DNA from: Vibrio sp. SCSIO 43137
GTDB taxonomy: Bacteria > Pseudomonadota > Gammaproteobacteria > Enterobacterales > Vibrionaceae
Reading direction: 5' to 3'
Assembly: GCF_028201475.1 (NCBI RefSeq)
Contig: NZ_CP116383.1
Location: forward strand, 372,001 to 436,000
DNA length: 64,000 nt
Position 1 is the first letter of the stretch, and each line of letters opens with the position of its first letter. The position numbers and the translations under genes were made by a program. Shown here one piece after another: positions 50,193-58,520 of this stretch. The notes beneath the pieces were generated by a model. That model saw only the letters and a list, made by a program, of their open reading frames with translations, was not told the origin of the DNA and ran no database searches.

Positions 50193-50453
50193 CTACTCCG
50201 ATTGCTCTACTGGCTCAGGCTCAACATAGGGTGAAACCTCACCGTAAACGCCGTTATTCAGGTCATTGAACAGCTCACGCCCCATTGCTTCACAGTCGAA
50301 CTTATCCGCCGTGTATGGCAGGGATTCAAACTGGAACTCAGCAAAGGCGATTTCACAGTCAATTGTGGTTTGGTCTGCTGATGAATAACGAATGTCGGTG
50401 ACACCTAAAACGGTGCGCTTTTCGTTGCGATTTAAGTAATATTCTTTTTTCAT
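50193..50453 (-). CDS. small phage protein of unknown function
   Basis: An 86-residue soluble, acidic protein (calculated by eye: many Asp/Glu, ending VEPEPVEQSE). No motif is recognised. It is packed between the fibre-like gene (two bases) and the lysin gene (five bases), so it is probably a late or assembly protein. Confidence 0.65.
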   Translation of the reverse strand: MKKEYYLNRNEKRTVLGVTDIRYSSADQTTIDCEIAFAEFQFESLPYTADKFDCEAMGRELFNDLNNGVYGEVSPYVEPEPVEQSE

Positions 50454-50454
50454 G

Positions 50455-51045
50455 CTATGAAATCCTTAAAAATAAACCTGTCATTTGACTGCTATTTGAC
50501 GAACCTGTACCCATAGACATCAGCCGCCAAACGCCTGAAAGTGTGATGTGTTCACCACTTGCTAGTACCTTCTGGCCAGCTCTGTCCACTTTTAGATTTG
50601 AACCTGCAATAGTCTGACCGTGACGCATCCCATTAACGATGTAGTTGGTGTGATACGCCACTGTGTATGTATCCACCGCGCCAAACGTGCGACTGTTCTG
50701 ACCTGCGATTGCCGTGTTTTTTGCATCCTGAGCCAGCGTATAAGCTGAATCCGCTTTTGCCTGTGCGGTATCGCCTTTTGATATGCCCTGACCGGCTTTA
50801 GCTGAGACTTGGTTGACTTTGGCTGTCAGCTCTTGCTCAAGTGTTGTACGTGCGTCAGTGGCATCAGAGACGGCCTTAGCAACGGCGGTCTTGTTGGTGT
50901 TTACTTTCTTGTTAACTTCGCCCAGAGCGTACTCAGAAGCGGCCACAGTACGCCGAGTGCCAGCGATTGAGTTCGATAGTGCTAATTGCTCCGGAAACTC
51001 GATAACCAGCGGAGGCGGGATATATGCACCATAAGCACCCATCAC
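50455..51045 (-). CDS. fibre-like receptor-binding protein candidate
   Basis: A 196-residue protein. Residues about 40-110 form an Ala/Lys/Thr-rich heptad-like segment (VNTNKTAVAKAVSDATDA, TAQAKADSAYTLAQDAKNTA) typical of trimeric fibres. A beta-rich C-terminal domain (GQTIAGSNLKVDRAGQKVL, HITLSGVWRLMS) is likely to contact the host. It overlaps the spike-like gene by four bases. No sequence family was recognised; the role is inferred from composition and position. Confidence 0.6.
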   Translation of the reverse strand: MMGAYGAYIPPPLVIEFPEQLALSNSIAGTRRTVAASEYALGEVNKKVNTNKTAVAKAVSDATDARTTLEQELTAKVNQVSAKAGQGISKGDTAQAKADSAYTLAQDAKNTAIAGQNSRTFGAVDTYTVAYHTNYIVNGMRHGQTIAGSNLKVDRAGQKVLASGEHITLSGVWRLMSMGTGSSNSSQMTGLFLRIS

Positions 51046-51743
51046 ACCACCTCGCTCACTAACAGTTCATCATTAGCGCCAAGAATTAACGCTTCAATTT
51101 CAGCGGTAACACCCCACATCACGCAAGACGCAGGAGGCAACGGAAAACCGCGCCCTTGATAGCCGCCGAGCCAGATGGTTTCCTGATTGGAGTCAGCCGC
51201 CTTTAAGATGACCATTTGACGGTTAACGTTGCCGGATATCCGTCCGGTTTTGGTCATGGTCTCATGAGCAATGAACTGCGTGTTTGGCTGAGTCTCTTTA
51301 ACCACATGCACCTTTTGAACGTCTGGCACTTGCAGTTGATTCTCTACATGCACAGAGAGTGTTTCCGGCAGATTAGTTAACTCTGCTTTAACCTGCTGAT
51401 TCGCTGGCAGTTCAACAGGCTGGCGACCTTCAAACGTGACCGCCAGATTATCGGCCTCAAGATCAGCGGCAATATTGAGCTTTGAGCCATCGATAGAGGG
51501 TTGAAACTTGCCCTCAATACAGCCCAATTCAATCTCACCCGCTTCGCCAAGGTTCAGTACATGAACCTCTTCTATCACCACGCCCACAGGTACAGTGATT
51601 TGGTCACGCTCACGCAAGGTGTAAGTATGATTTGAAGGCTTGCAGGTAACTTGTATTTCCTTACCTTTGCGCAAGTAAAGACTTGTGCCTTTAGCAGGGG
51701 CTTTCGCAGCCCCGCCCCTCTTTAAGTTAAAATCCAAATACAT
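51042..51743 (-). CDS. spike/penton-like virion protein candidate
   Basis: A 233-residue protein rich in beta strands, without a membrane helix. The N-terminal Gly/Ala/Pro/Lys segment (KRGGAAKAPAKGTSLYLRKG) could bind the capsid shell. Several repeated beta units follow (EVHVLNLGEAGEIEL; LSVHVENQLQVPDVQKVHVVKE). It occupies the place, after the small membrane proteins, at which PM2 encodes its vertex spike P1. It is smaller than P1 and is joined to a separate fibre gene, suggesting a two-part spike. Confidence 0.55.
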   Translation of the reverse strand: MYLDFNLKRGGAAKAPAKGTSLYLRKGKEIQVTCKPSNHTYTLRERDQITVPVGVVIEEVHVLNLGEAGEIELGCIEGKFQPSIDGSKLNIAADLEADNLAVTFEGRQPVELPANQQVKAELTNLPETLSVHVENQLQVPDVQKVHVVKETQPNTQFIAHETMTKTGRISGNVNRQMVILKAADSNQETIWLGGYQGRGFPLPPASCVMWGVTAEIEALILGANDELLVSEVV

Positions 51744-52238
51744 TTACTTTCTTCTCCCGAAAATCAGGTAAATGATGATGACCAATGCGATTGCTCCAAT
51801 GGCTACTTTTTGCGTTTCCAGCACTCCCTGAGCCCCGCCAGAATTGGCGTCTCGAATAGTGGACTGAATACCCTTGAGCAGTTCTGCATTTGCAGCCGAT
51901 TGCGCCCCTTGAATGCCTGACAATGTATTGAGTGCTCCGTTGCTTTGTTCCCTTAATCCATCCAATGCCGATGACGACAATCTATTGAATGAATCAAACG
52001 CCTCTCCGGTGACAACCTTGGAGTAATCAAGTGCGTTCTCTGTGACATCCGAGTTAGTGGAAATCGCCTCTTTGGCTACGCTTTCAATAGAATCAATGGC
52101 TGAATTGGCATTATCAAACGCCTCTCCGGAGACCTCTTCGGCAAAGTCAAAAGAGGACTTAATCGCCCCGCCATCTAATACGTTGTTGGTGGTGTTATTA
52201 ACGACCGATGAGCTACTAGAGCTGCTACTACGACCCAT
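51744..52238 (-). CDS. Ser-rich tail-anchored structural protein with GEAFD repeats
   Basis: A 164-residue protein. The N-terminus is a serine run (GRSSSSSSSSVVNNTTNN). Three similar units follow with GEAFDNANS, GEAFDSFNR and intervening AxSTNSD-type helices. A C-terminal membrane helix (VAIGAIALVIIIYLIFGRRK, 145-164) anchors it. Such repeats predict an elongated helical protein. It is probably part of the internal membrane, linking it to the vertex. It abuts the spike-like gene and overlaps the next gene by 11 bases. Confidence 0.65.
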   Translation of the reverse strand: MGRSSSSSSSSVVNNTTNNVLDGGAIKSSFDFAEEVSGEAFDNANSAIDSIESVAKEAISTNSDVTENALDYSKVVTGEAFDSFNRLSSSALDGLREQSNGALNTLSGIQGAQSAANAELLKGIQSTIRDANSGGAQGVLETQKVAIGAIALVIIIYLIFGRRK

Positions 52239-52632
52239 TCAGCACCCCCGCTAAATCAACCCGATAGACGCCCTCTTGTACGCGATACGGCTTTACATCC
52301 GATATCAGGCGAAGGACGCCCAATTCATTCTCTTCAGAGATGTGAAAGCGGATATGCTTAGCACCGGCACGTTTTGCCGCTTTGACAAAGGTTTTGTAGT
52401 GCTCTTTTAGTCCGCCACCAAAAGAGGCCATCCAGACAACCTCCCATTCGGTTGCACTGATGCCTTCCGGCCGTGTGATGATGGTCAGCGTATCCACAGT
52501 GAAAATCTCTGCGTTTCGCTCTGTGCAGTACATGCGAAGCTCTTTGATGATGTCCGGCGTAAACTGATTACGGGTAAGTGCGGACTCAACCGACTTTGAC
52601 CAGGTAATTTTCTTTACTTGCTTTTTATCCAT
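52228..52632 (-). CDS. phage protein of unknown function
   Basis: A 134-residue soluble protein of mixed alpha/beta pattern (VESALTRNQFTPDIIKELR, AEIFTVDTLTIITRPEG, TEWEVVWMASFGGGLKEHY). No family is recognised. It is the only soluble product among the small membrane genes and overlaps both neighbours, so it is probably co-translated and may act in assembly. Confidence 0.65.
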   Translation of the reverse strand: MDKKQVKKITWSKSVESALTRNQFTPDIIKELRMYCTERNAEIFTVDTLTIITRPEGISATEWEVVWMASFGGGLKEHYKTFVKAAKRAGAKHIRFHISEENELGVLRLISDVKPYRVQEGVYRVDLAGVLNGS

Positions 52633-52832
52633 ACAATCACCACCAGTGCAAAAACAGCCAGAGTTACATACAGGCTTTTGTTATCGTTGACCGGAGCGTT
52701 ATTGAAGGTGATACCACCCGCCCCGTTTCCGTTCGCGGAGAATGGACCCGTACTGGAAGCTTGCGTCCCTCCAGAGATACCCCCTCCGCCAGTGCTAAGG
52801 CCTCCGCCTATTGAGGGCATCATTTTGGCCAC
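52614..52832 (-). CDS. Gly-rich single-helix membrane protein (72 residues)
   Basis: The N-terminal half is Gly/Ser-rich (IGGGLSTGGGGISGGTQ); the C-terminus is a membrane helix (LYVTLAVFALVVIVWIKSK). This form is typical of the minor membrane proteins of icosahedral internal-membrane phages. It overlaps both adjacent genes. Confidence 0.7.
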   Translation of the reverse strand: MAKMMPSIGGGLSTGGGGISGGTQASSTGPFSANGNGAGGITFNNAPVNDNKSLYVTLAVFALVVIVWIKSK

Positions 52833-53011
52833 CCTTTGTAGCGGATCAGCACCAGAACAACCAAAACAACAATGACAATTGTCCAGTTAACCTTGCTGCC
52901 GCCTGATACTGAGTTTCCGGCGATATCAGCCGCCGATTCCACCGTGGCCTGAGTGGCGTACCAGCCGCCACCCAAACCCGCCGCCAGAGCTAAAGGAACC
53001 AAGAAAATCAT
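52820..53011 (-). CDS. two-helix membrane protein (63 residues)
   Basis: An N-terminal hydrophobic stretch (IFLVPLALAAGLGGGWYA) and a C-terminal helix (WTIVIVVLVVLVLIRYKGW) flank a small polar loop. It is a probable virion membrane protein, overlapping the next gene by 13 bases. Confidence 0.7.
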   Translation of the reverse strand: MIFLVPLALAAGLGGGWYATQATVESAADIAGNSVSGGSKVNWTIVIVVLVVLVLIRYKGWPK

Positions 53012-53020
53012 AAGCCCCCC

Positions 53021-53311
53021 TTAACTTCTCAGCGCGAACACTAAAACAATCAGGATGATTAACGCGCCTACGGCGTAGGTCATCATTTCCTTTTTGCCTT
53101 CCCTTGCGGCTGCGGCGGCATTGGCGTTCACTTGCGCTCTTTCCAGTCTTGCCACTTCTGCCGCTGTCGCATTTTCGCTGGCCTGCTGCGCTGCATTGGC
53201 CTGCTTTTGGGTTGTGTAGTCGTTATACGCTCCGAACAGATCACCCGCCGTTTCAGACAAACCCTCTTTGAACGCTCCCCAGATGGAAGTTTCTTCTGCT
53301 GCTTCAGCCAT
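53021..53311 (-). CDS. coiled, tail-anchored membrane protein (96 residues)
   Basis: A long Ala/Glu/Gln helix (about 30-70, TQKQANAAQQASENATAAEV) leads into a C-terminal membrane helix (AVGALIILIVLVFALRS). It lies 11 bases downstream of the capsid gene. It may link capsid and membrane. Confidence 0.7.
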   Translation of the reverse strand: MAEAAEETSIWGAFKEGLSETAGDLFGAYNDYTTQKQANAAQQASENATAAEVARLERAQVNANAAAAAREGKKEMMTYAVGALIILIVLVFALRS

Positions 53312-53322
53312 TTCGCACCCCC

Positions 53323-54213
53323 TTAAACGCTTGGCAGGCGCTCGATTTCGATGTAGTCATGACAGATATTGATTTCGCCCGTTGAACGCTTATCAATGAC
53401 CAGCTTTAGAGATTCACTGGCAATTGGTGTAAAGGCTTGCTCAGCCGCCCAACCTTCAAGACAGAAATCAATCCAGACACCTTTCGCCGGCACCTTTCGG
53501 TCACCGTATCGGGCTTGCTCAAAACGCAAATCTTCTACGGTCTTTTCCCAGATGATTTCTTTGTTGCGCTTGATTTGGATTTTGACGATATCGTCGTTTT
53601 CACACTCAAGAAGCATTGAACGCAAACGCACGTTCTGACCCATGATTGGGAAGTCATGCTTTTGTTCACCCTTTTGAGAGTGCGTGATAGACGTTTCAGT
53701 CCAGCGCTGCTGAAAGTAACGCTCTGCCTGACCGTCAGAAGTTCGCGCCGTGGCATCGAAGCTAGGTACATCAGGGTCGCCACTTTCTTTTGGCAACACC
53801 TGAATCTTAATCATGAGCTTCTCACCTTGCTTATGAACGTATTCACCGCGGCGGATACCGACTTGCGTACGCATGGTTTCATCTGCGAATGGCAGAATGA
53901 GGCGGGTCTGACTTGCACCGTTAACGCCTTTTGACTCAAACGGAAGCTTTTTAAAGCTGTCACGCTTATGAAAGAAAGAGGCTTCGATACCCACAATTTC
54001 CTGAGTATCACGCTCAATCGATACACGTCCCAGACGCTCGATAGGCAGATCGCATTTGATTTCAATCGACTGATACGTCACGAAATCGGACAGGTCGATA
54101 ATGGCGTGTTTTCCGTAAGGGTTGGTATTACGGAAAGGGTCTAGCTGAGTTGGGGTTGGCGCATATAAGCCTTTTACTGCACCGATGGCCGCTGCTACTT
54201 GTGCCAGTTTCAT
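53323..54213 (-). CDS. major capsid protein, PM2 P2-like double jelly-roll candidate
   Basis: A 296-residue soluble beta-rich protein. Two halves show the same order of strands: residues about 40-160 (IEIKCDLPIERLGRVSIER, EIVGIEASFF) and 175-295 (IVKIQIKRNKEIIWEKTV, GVWIDFCLEG, SLKLVIDKRSTGEINICHDY). The second half resembles, from memory, the C-terminal half of the PM2 capsid protein P2 (FQIDG...W, IDFMLEG, LRLKID). A putative MCP is expected here, right after the ATPase gene and before the small membrane proteins. Its size fits P2 (about 270 residues). A structure prediction would decide. Confidence 0.75.
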   Translation of the reverse strand: MKLAQVAAAIGAVKGLYAPTPTQLDPFRNTNPYGKHAIIDLSDFVTYQSIEIKCDLPIERLGRVSIERDTQEIVGIEASFFHKRDSFKKLPFESKGVNGASQTRLILPFADETMRTQVGIRRGEYVHKQGEKLMIKIQVLPKESGDPDVPSFDATARTSDGQAERYFQQRWTETSITHSQKGEQKHDFPIMGQNVRLRSMLLECENDDIVKIQIKRNKEIIWEKTVEDLRFEQARYGDRKVPAKGVWIDFCLEGWAAEQAFTPIASESLKLVIDKRSTGEINICHDYIEIERLPSV

Positions 54214-54257
54214 AATTTCTTACTCCTGTAACTGGTTAAAATGAAGAGATGAGGGAG

Positions 54258-54386
54258 TTATTTAACGCCCACTTCCTTTGCTGGCTTATCAAGCATGTCC
54301 ACGTTTTTAAGTGCGTACATAACGACAAGCATCGCCACGACAGCAACGCCGACGACTTTCCACTGGGGTTTGGTAATTCCGAACAT
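54258..54386 (-). CDS. 42-residue single-helix virion membrane protein
   Basis: A very short gene with AAGGA ten bases before the ATG. MFGITKPQWK is followed by a hydrophobic helix (VVGVAVVAMLVVMYAL, about 11-26) and a charged tail KNVDMLDKPAKEVGVK. The stop TAA lies 44 bases before the capsid start. Its form (short head, one helix, charged tail) matches the tiny membrane proteins of PM2-type virions. A 64-residue reading in another frame over the same DNA looks non-coding. Confidence 0.75.
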   Translation of the reverse strand: MFGITKPQWKVVGVAVVAMLVVMYALKNVDMLDKPAKEVGVK

Positions 54387-54504
54387 ATTTTCGAGTCCTT
54401 TGGTAACAAATAAATTGAATGCAATTTCATACATAGTTAAAACGCCATAGCTGGCTGATGAGTTTTCAAGTTAGAAAAAAAAGGGAAACGAAGATAGAAG
54501 GAGT

Positions 54505-54536
54505 AACCTATAGGTTAAACTTTTAACCTATAGGTT
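54505..54536. promoter_or_regulatory. twin palindrome AACCTATAGGTT
   Basis: Two identical, perfectly self-complementary 12-mers (54505-54516 and 54525-54536), centres 20 bases apart. They lie 15 bases after the ATPase stop and about 120 bases before the 42-residue gene. Two-turn spacing suits a pair of dimers bound to one face of DNA, as at a late promoter. The whole can also fold as one hairpin. Confidence 0.6.
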
Positions 54537-54551
54537 GGATTGTGAAGTACG

Positions 54552-55334
54552 TCACATAGATTTTGAGGCGTAATTGAGGGGCACTTGCTGCCCTGTTGAG
54601 CAGTTAAACGCCCCTTTATCAGCCTTGCCGAACGTGGTTATCAGCAGGTATTCCGCAATGGGTTTACCTATGCGCTCTTTGTTTTCTTTCGCACTAACCA
54701 GACTGGTGATGTCAGTTAGTGGAATTTCACGCTCTCTTGATACCCAGTTAGCATCACGGCCAGAGTTCACCTTGCCTACCCACCAACGGTCTGATTGGTC
54801 AGTCACGGTCTTAGGTACTTCTTGTGCTTTCTGGAACAGGGTATGGATGACTAAACCAAACTGACGACCGCCGCGAAGCAGTTCACCGGCTTTACCGCGA
54901 AGCTTGCCGGACACCTCAACACAAGAGGCCAGATCTTCAATCACGGTATGCAGCTTAGCCGCTTTACCATTGCCGACTGACCACACCACAGCACTGAAGA
55001 ACTCAAGTTCATCCTCACAGGCGCCCATAGCCGGAATGTAGGCCAGCTTAAAAGGCTTGCCAGTACGGCGGGCAATGACTAACGCTTTAACGAAGGCAAC
55101 ACGGGATTTCACGCCGAGTACCTTTTGCCCTTTTAGCATATTGTTGGCATAGCCCTGATACGGGTCGAATATCACTACCTGCGCCCCTTTGGGGATTAGT
55201 TCCATATGGTACACAGCAGAGGTTTTACCCCCACCTGTACCCGCCAGATAGATAGTGTGCTCAGCATTGAGAGACGCATTTGAGTTAATGGGGTTAGGCA
55301 GCTTTAGCGGTGCTGGCTTTGGTTTTTTTGCCAT
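54552..55334 (-). CDS. FtsK/HerA-type genome-packaging ATPase (PM2 P9-like)
   Basis: A 260-residue P-loop ATPase. Walker A AGTGGGKT is at residues 31-38 and Walker B (LHTVIEDL) near 129-135. Further features are RQFGLVIHTLFQKAQEVPK and DRWWVGKV. It belongs to the packaging ATPases of internal-membrane, double jelly-roll viruses. The ATG at 55334 follows a strong GGAGGGAG site; the longer frame to 55421 would overlap the preceding gene further. It should pump DNA into preformed capsids and argues for a double-stranded DNA virus. Confidence 0.85.
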   Translation of the reverse strand: MAKKPKPAPLKLPNPINSNASLNAEHTIYLAGTGGGKTSAVYHMELIPKGAQVVIFDPYQGYANNMLKGQKVLGVKSRVAFVKALVIARRTGKPFKLAYIPAMGACEDELEFFSAVVWSVGNGKAAKLHTVIEDLASCVEVSGKLRGKAGELLRGGRQFGLVIHTLFQKAQEVPKTVTDQSDRWWVGKVNSGRDANWVSREREIPLTDITSLVSAKENKERIGKPIAEYLLITTFGKADKGAFNCSTGQQVPLNYASKSM

Positions 55335-55788
55335 CTTGCTCCCTCCGCTTTTGCTCTTCCAGTTCGGCTTTCTCTGCCTTGAGTACTTTGATGTTATGAC
55401 GCGCCGCATACACCAGCCCAAGAACCGCCAGTATCAGCGTAGCCTCTTCGATGTAGTCACCAAACCAACCCGCCACCGCGCCGTCATGCTTTTGAAGCAC
55501 TGGAACAGCAGCGCTAATCACTTCCTGTTTGCCCTTCTCATCAAACTCAAAATCCACTCCGGACACGATTGAGGTCGCTTTCTCGGTAATCATAAACACC
55601 ACCGTTAGCAGCCCGTTAACCGCTTCACTGTTATCAAGCTTGGGTTCGGTATCAGAGTGGTGCGACTCGGTTAGCGCTTCGGTTTGAGCTTGCTGCTTTT
55701 CCTGCGATTCAAGCTGACCGATAGCAATACTAAAATCACCCCAATCGTTATCTAGGGTCTGTAGTTCGGCCTCATGCGGTTGCGACAT
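55294..55788 (-). CDS. single-helix phage membrane protein with basic coiled tail
   Basis: A 164-residue protein. An acidic head (about 1-75) is followed by EVISAAVPVLQKHDGAVAGWFG, a membrane helix (ATLILAVLGLVYAA, about 121-134) and a Lys/Glu/Gln coiled tail (KAEKAELEEQKRREQDGKK). The start at 55788 has an AAGGGGG site; ATG 55806 is less favoured. It overlaps the ATPase gene by 41 bases. A packaging-vertex or membrane role is possible. Confidence 0.65.
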   Translation of the reverse strand: MSQPHEAELQTLDNDWGDFSIAIGQLESQEKQQAQTEALTESHHSDTEPKLDNSEAVNGLLTVVFMITEKATSIVSGVDFEFDEKGKQEVISAAVPVLQKHDGAVAGWFGDYIEEATLILAVLGLVYAARHNIKVLKAEKAELEEQKRREQDGKKTKASTAKAA

Positions 55789-56287
55789 CTTCACCCCCTT
55801 CAGCATCTACCTGTTTCGGCATCAGTTTACGAAACGCCCACAGCAGGGCGAGAAGCACTAACAAACCAATCAGGACGCGCTTAAACAGCGGATTAAACGG
55901 CTTTTTCTCCGTTTCTTCACCCTTTTTCGATTCGGTTACATCAGTACTGGAAACCTCGCCGTTATTGACTTCAGCGGTTTCAGGCTGTTCGGTTACCGTA
56001 ACCGAATCCAGTAGCTCGGTTAGTGCTTCCTCTTCGGTAACAAGATCGCCGCCGTCCACAACCTCAAGGTTCATAGCGCTATCAATGTATTCAGTGACGC
56101 TTTTACTGGCTGGACTGTTACCGCACTTAGGGCAGTGGTAGTACTTTAAACCGATGTTACGGGCGTTTTTAGGCGGCTCACCTGTGGCAATGAGCTTACC
56201 TTCACCCACTTGATGCACGGTGGATTCGCTCTGGCAAACCGGACAGGGTACATGACCCTTGACTGGGTTCTGATATTTCTTACTCAT
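55772..56287 (-). CDS. zinc-ribbon membrane protein
   Basis: A 171-residue protein. An N-terminal zinc ribbon (VPCPVCQSES and YHCPKCGNS, about residues 14-57) is joined by an acidic Thr/Glu-rich linker to a membrane helix (RVLIGLLVLLALLWAF, about 136-151) and a short tail. The ribbon resembles phage transcription or DNA-contact ribbons. Tethering it to a membrane suggests a virion or packaging function. It overlaps both neighbours by a few bases. Confidence 0.7.
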   Translation of the reverse strand: MSKKYQNPVKGHVPCPVCQSESTVHQVGEGKLIATGEPPKNARNIGLKYYHCPKCGNSPASKSVTEYIDSAMNLEVVDGGDLVTEEEALTELLDSVTVTEQPETAEVNNGEVSSTDVTESKKGEETEKKPFNPLFKRVLIGLLVLLALLWAFRKLMPKQVDAEGGEDVATA

Positions 56288-56600
56288 CAGTCACCACCTG
56301 CGCATCTTCAATCGCTTCCAGTTCGTTAATACGGGCAGTCACAACGGCGCGATACTTTGAACGCGCAACGTTGTTAATCCGGTCTAGCGTTTCAAGTTGC
56401 TCAAAGGTATTTGCTGGCAGGCCAATGGCCTCAAGAGAGATGTTGCCGCCCATCAGAGCACTTGTGCCGAGCTTCATCAGCTCTCCCTTGCTCATGCCCT
56501 TTAAGCGTTTAATTTGCGTGCTTACATTCGCGGTTAACTGGTCGCCAGCATCCAGCGCGGCTAAGTCTTGGTGTAATTGTTCTAAATTAAATTGTTGCAT
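56280..56600 (-). CDS. small helical phage protein
   Basis: A 106-residue, probably all-helical soluble protein (LEQLHQDLAALDAGDQ, IKRLKGMSKGELMKLG, LDRINNVARSKYRAVV). No family is recognised. It lies first after the replication gene, with a 66-base gap, and may begin the second operon. Confidence 0.6.
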   Translation of the reverse strand: MQQFNLEQLHQDLAALDAGDQLTANVSTQIKRLKGMSKGELMKLGTSALMGGNISLEAIGLPANTFEQLETLDRINNVARSKYRAVVTARINELEAIEDAQVVTDE

Positions 56601-56666
56601 GGTGTTCCCCTGTCTCTCGACGTTAGAAGTTAATAGGTTGCCCCTGATTCACATCGTTGGCGTTGT

Positions 56667-58520
56667 TTAGGTCACCATAAGCCGACCATTGGACAGCTTA
56701 ATGGTGGTGTATTTATCTATCGGGACTCGCGCCCCTCGTTGTAGTGGTGCAAGCAGACATTGAACCCCTTTAACGCTCCATCCGGTCACGTCCATCAATG
56801 CCTTTTCCAAACTGGAAATATTGATTTCTGGGGTCTGGTTACACTTATTTTCAGTGCTCCAAGGTGAGCCGCTCCGCGACTCTTTAAAGCGTCCCACCTC
56901 CGATTTTTTCACTAAAGCGTAAGTTTCAGCGGCGGTTTCAATGACCTTATCCAGCCATTGGATACCAATAACCTTTTTGGTCTGTTCATCGTATTTGTTC
57001 AGCTTTTCCTGATAGGCCAGTTTTGCTTTACCGGCCAACTCACAAAAACCCTTCCAACGGGAGTTATCCGCATGGCTCCGAAGCTCCGCCAGCTCTTCAT
57101 CAAAAGCCACATCAAACTCAGAAGCGCGGCGAAGCTGACGCCACAGGCCAACGGTTGGTGAGCCTGACTGGGAAAATTGCTTAATACCCCAGATAGACGC
57201 CCAAGCGCGAACCGATAACGCTAAATCATCGGCGTTTGCCTCTGGCATGTAGGCGCCGTTAATGTTCTTGGAAATGTATTTGATGATGTAAGCCGTTGCG
57301 CCGCCTTTGGCAGGGTCGCAAAGCTTGGCTTTAAAGCGCGGAGAGATATCTAACTGGCCGTGCTTGTTGTACAGCTCGCCTTTATCTTCGGCAGTGGCAA
57401 TCTGCTCACAGATTCTAATGAGTGCTTCTTTATGTTCAGGCAGCACATACAGGAACATGTGAGCATGAGGTGTGCCGTCTTTATGTGGCTCGGCCACCCG
57501 TAACCCAAACCACTTGATCTCATGCTTTTTAAAATGCGCCCGTGCCAGCTTCCATTGCTCCATAAGGTTTCTGTGAGCCTCTTTCACTGTGCAGCCATTC
57601 CACTTTCTGGACTGGCGATGATATTTACTTGGCAGTGTCCAAGTCAGGAAAACACCATCAAAGCCCATATCTATTGCTCTTTCCTCATCACCACGGGTAC
57701 GAACCACCAGTTCGACACGGCGGTTAGCAGGGTTAGCGGTGGTACGCTCTGCCACATCTTTAAGGCAAAACTCGGTCAGGGTTTCAGTGTTCACCACGCT
57801 CATGGATTCCAGAAACTCTTGAGCCTCACGCATTTGACGTTTGAACACAGAAAAGGAGTAAGCCGACACATAGATGTGCTGATGCTTTTTCTTACCAACA
57901 TTCCCCACAACGATTTGTGAATACTCAATGTACTGCTTGCGCAGACGCTTTAGCTTTCGGATAAGGTAAGTGACATCAAAGCAGCGTTTAACCGCGCCTT
58001 CTAACACATAAATTCTATCTTCAACGGTCTTTTGCGTTAGCTGCGTAACCGGTGGCTGAATAGAGTTACTAAGTAGTCTTTCTGCCATTTGAGAATAAGC
58101 GCCCCAAAGAGTATTAAGGTAAGCCAACCCGCACGGGTCGCCCTCCTCTGACTCTTCAGGTTCAATCGCATTAATGATGCGCTCAAACTCTCCTGTCAGA
58201 TACTCAGCAAACGCCTTGCAGCGTTCATCACTCACCAGAATGTCATGATTCAAGTCATAATCCGGCATGGCATCATTGGAGACTTGAGCGAAGGGATACT
58301 TATCAATGATGTATTGCGTATGCTTTTCAGCAAATCGCTTTACGTCACCGGCAAAAAGAGCCAAACCGCGATCTGTTGCTCCGGCTCTGCGTAGCCGTGC
58401 GCTTACCTTAAAATCGATATCTTTCCTAACGATTTTAGGTAAATGCGCGGTCATGTTGGTGATGTACTGAGAAAACGATGGGGCGACATTAACCGCCCCG
58501 AAACGTGCGAATGAATTCAT
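56667..58520 (-). CDS. rolling-circle (HUH) replication initiation protein
   Basis: A 617-residue protein of the phage GPA-like/PM2 P12 type. The metal-binding HUH motif is TPHAHMFLYV (near residue 350). The catalytic helix is TAYIIKYISKNI (near 410), with the Tyr-x2-Lys-Tyr pattern of superfamily I initiators; upstream VFLTWTLPSKYH is motif 1. It nicks one strand of a circular genome and starts rolling-circle synthesis. Length is close to what I recall for PM2 P12. It overlaps the preceding 60-residue gene by four bases. Confidence 0.88.
   Translation of the reverse strand: MNSFARFGAVNVAPSFSQYITNMTAHLPKIVRKDIDFKVSARLRRAGATDRGLALFAGDVKRFAEKHTQYIIDKYPFAQVSNDAMPDYDLNHDILVSDERCKAFAEYLTGEFERIINAIEPEESEEGDPCGLAYLNTLWGAYSQMAERLLSNSIQPPVTQLTQKTVEDRIYVLEGAVKRCFDVTYLIRKLKRLRKQYIEYSQIVVGNVGKKKHQHIYVSAYSFSVFKRQMREAQEFLESMSVVNTETLTEFCLKDVAERTTANPANRRVELVVRTRGDEERAIDMGFDGVFLTWTLPSKYHRQSRKWNGCTVKEAHRNLMEQWKLARAHFKKHEIKWFGLRVAEPHKDGTPHAHMFLYVLPEHKEALIRICEQIATAEDKGELYNKHGQLDISPRFKAKLCDPAKGGATAYIIKYISKNINGAYMPEANADDLALSVRAWASIWGIKQFSQSGSPTVGLWRQLRRASEFDVAFDEELAELRSHADNSRWKGFCELAGKAKLAYQEKLNKYDEQTKKVIGIQWLDKVIETAAETYALVKKSEVGRFKESRSGSPWSTENKCNQTPEINISSLEKALMDVTGWSVKGVQCLLAPLQRGARVPIDKYTTIKLSNGRLMVT

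Noticed and set aside
54236..54430. 64-residue open frame between ATPase and capsid genes
   Set aside because: The overlapping 42-residue frame has a better ribosome site and a clear membrane helix; the longer one looks random.
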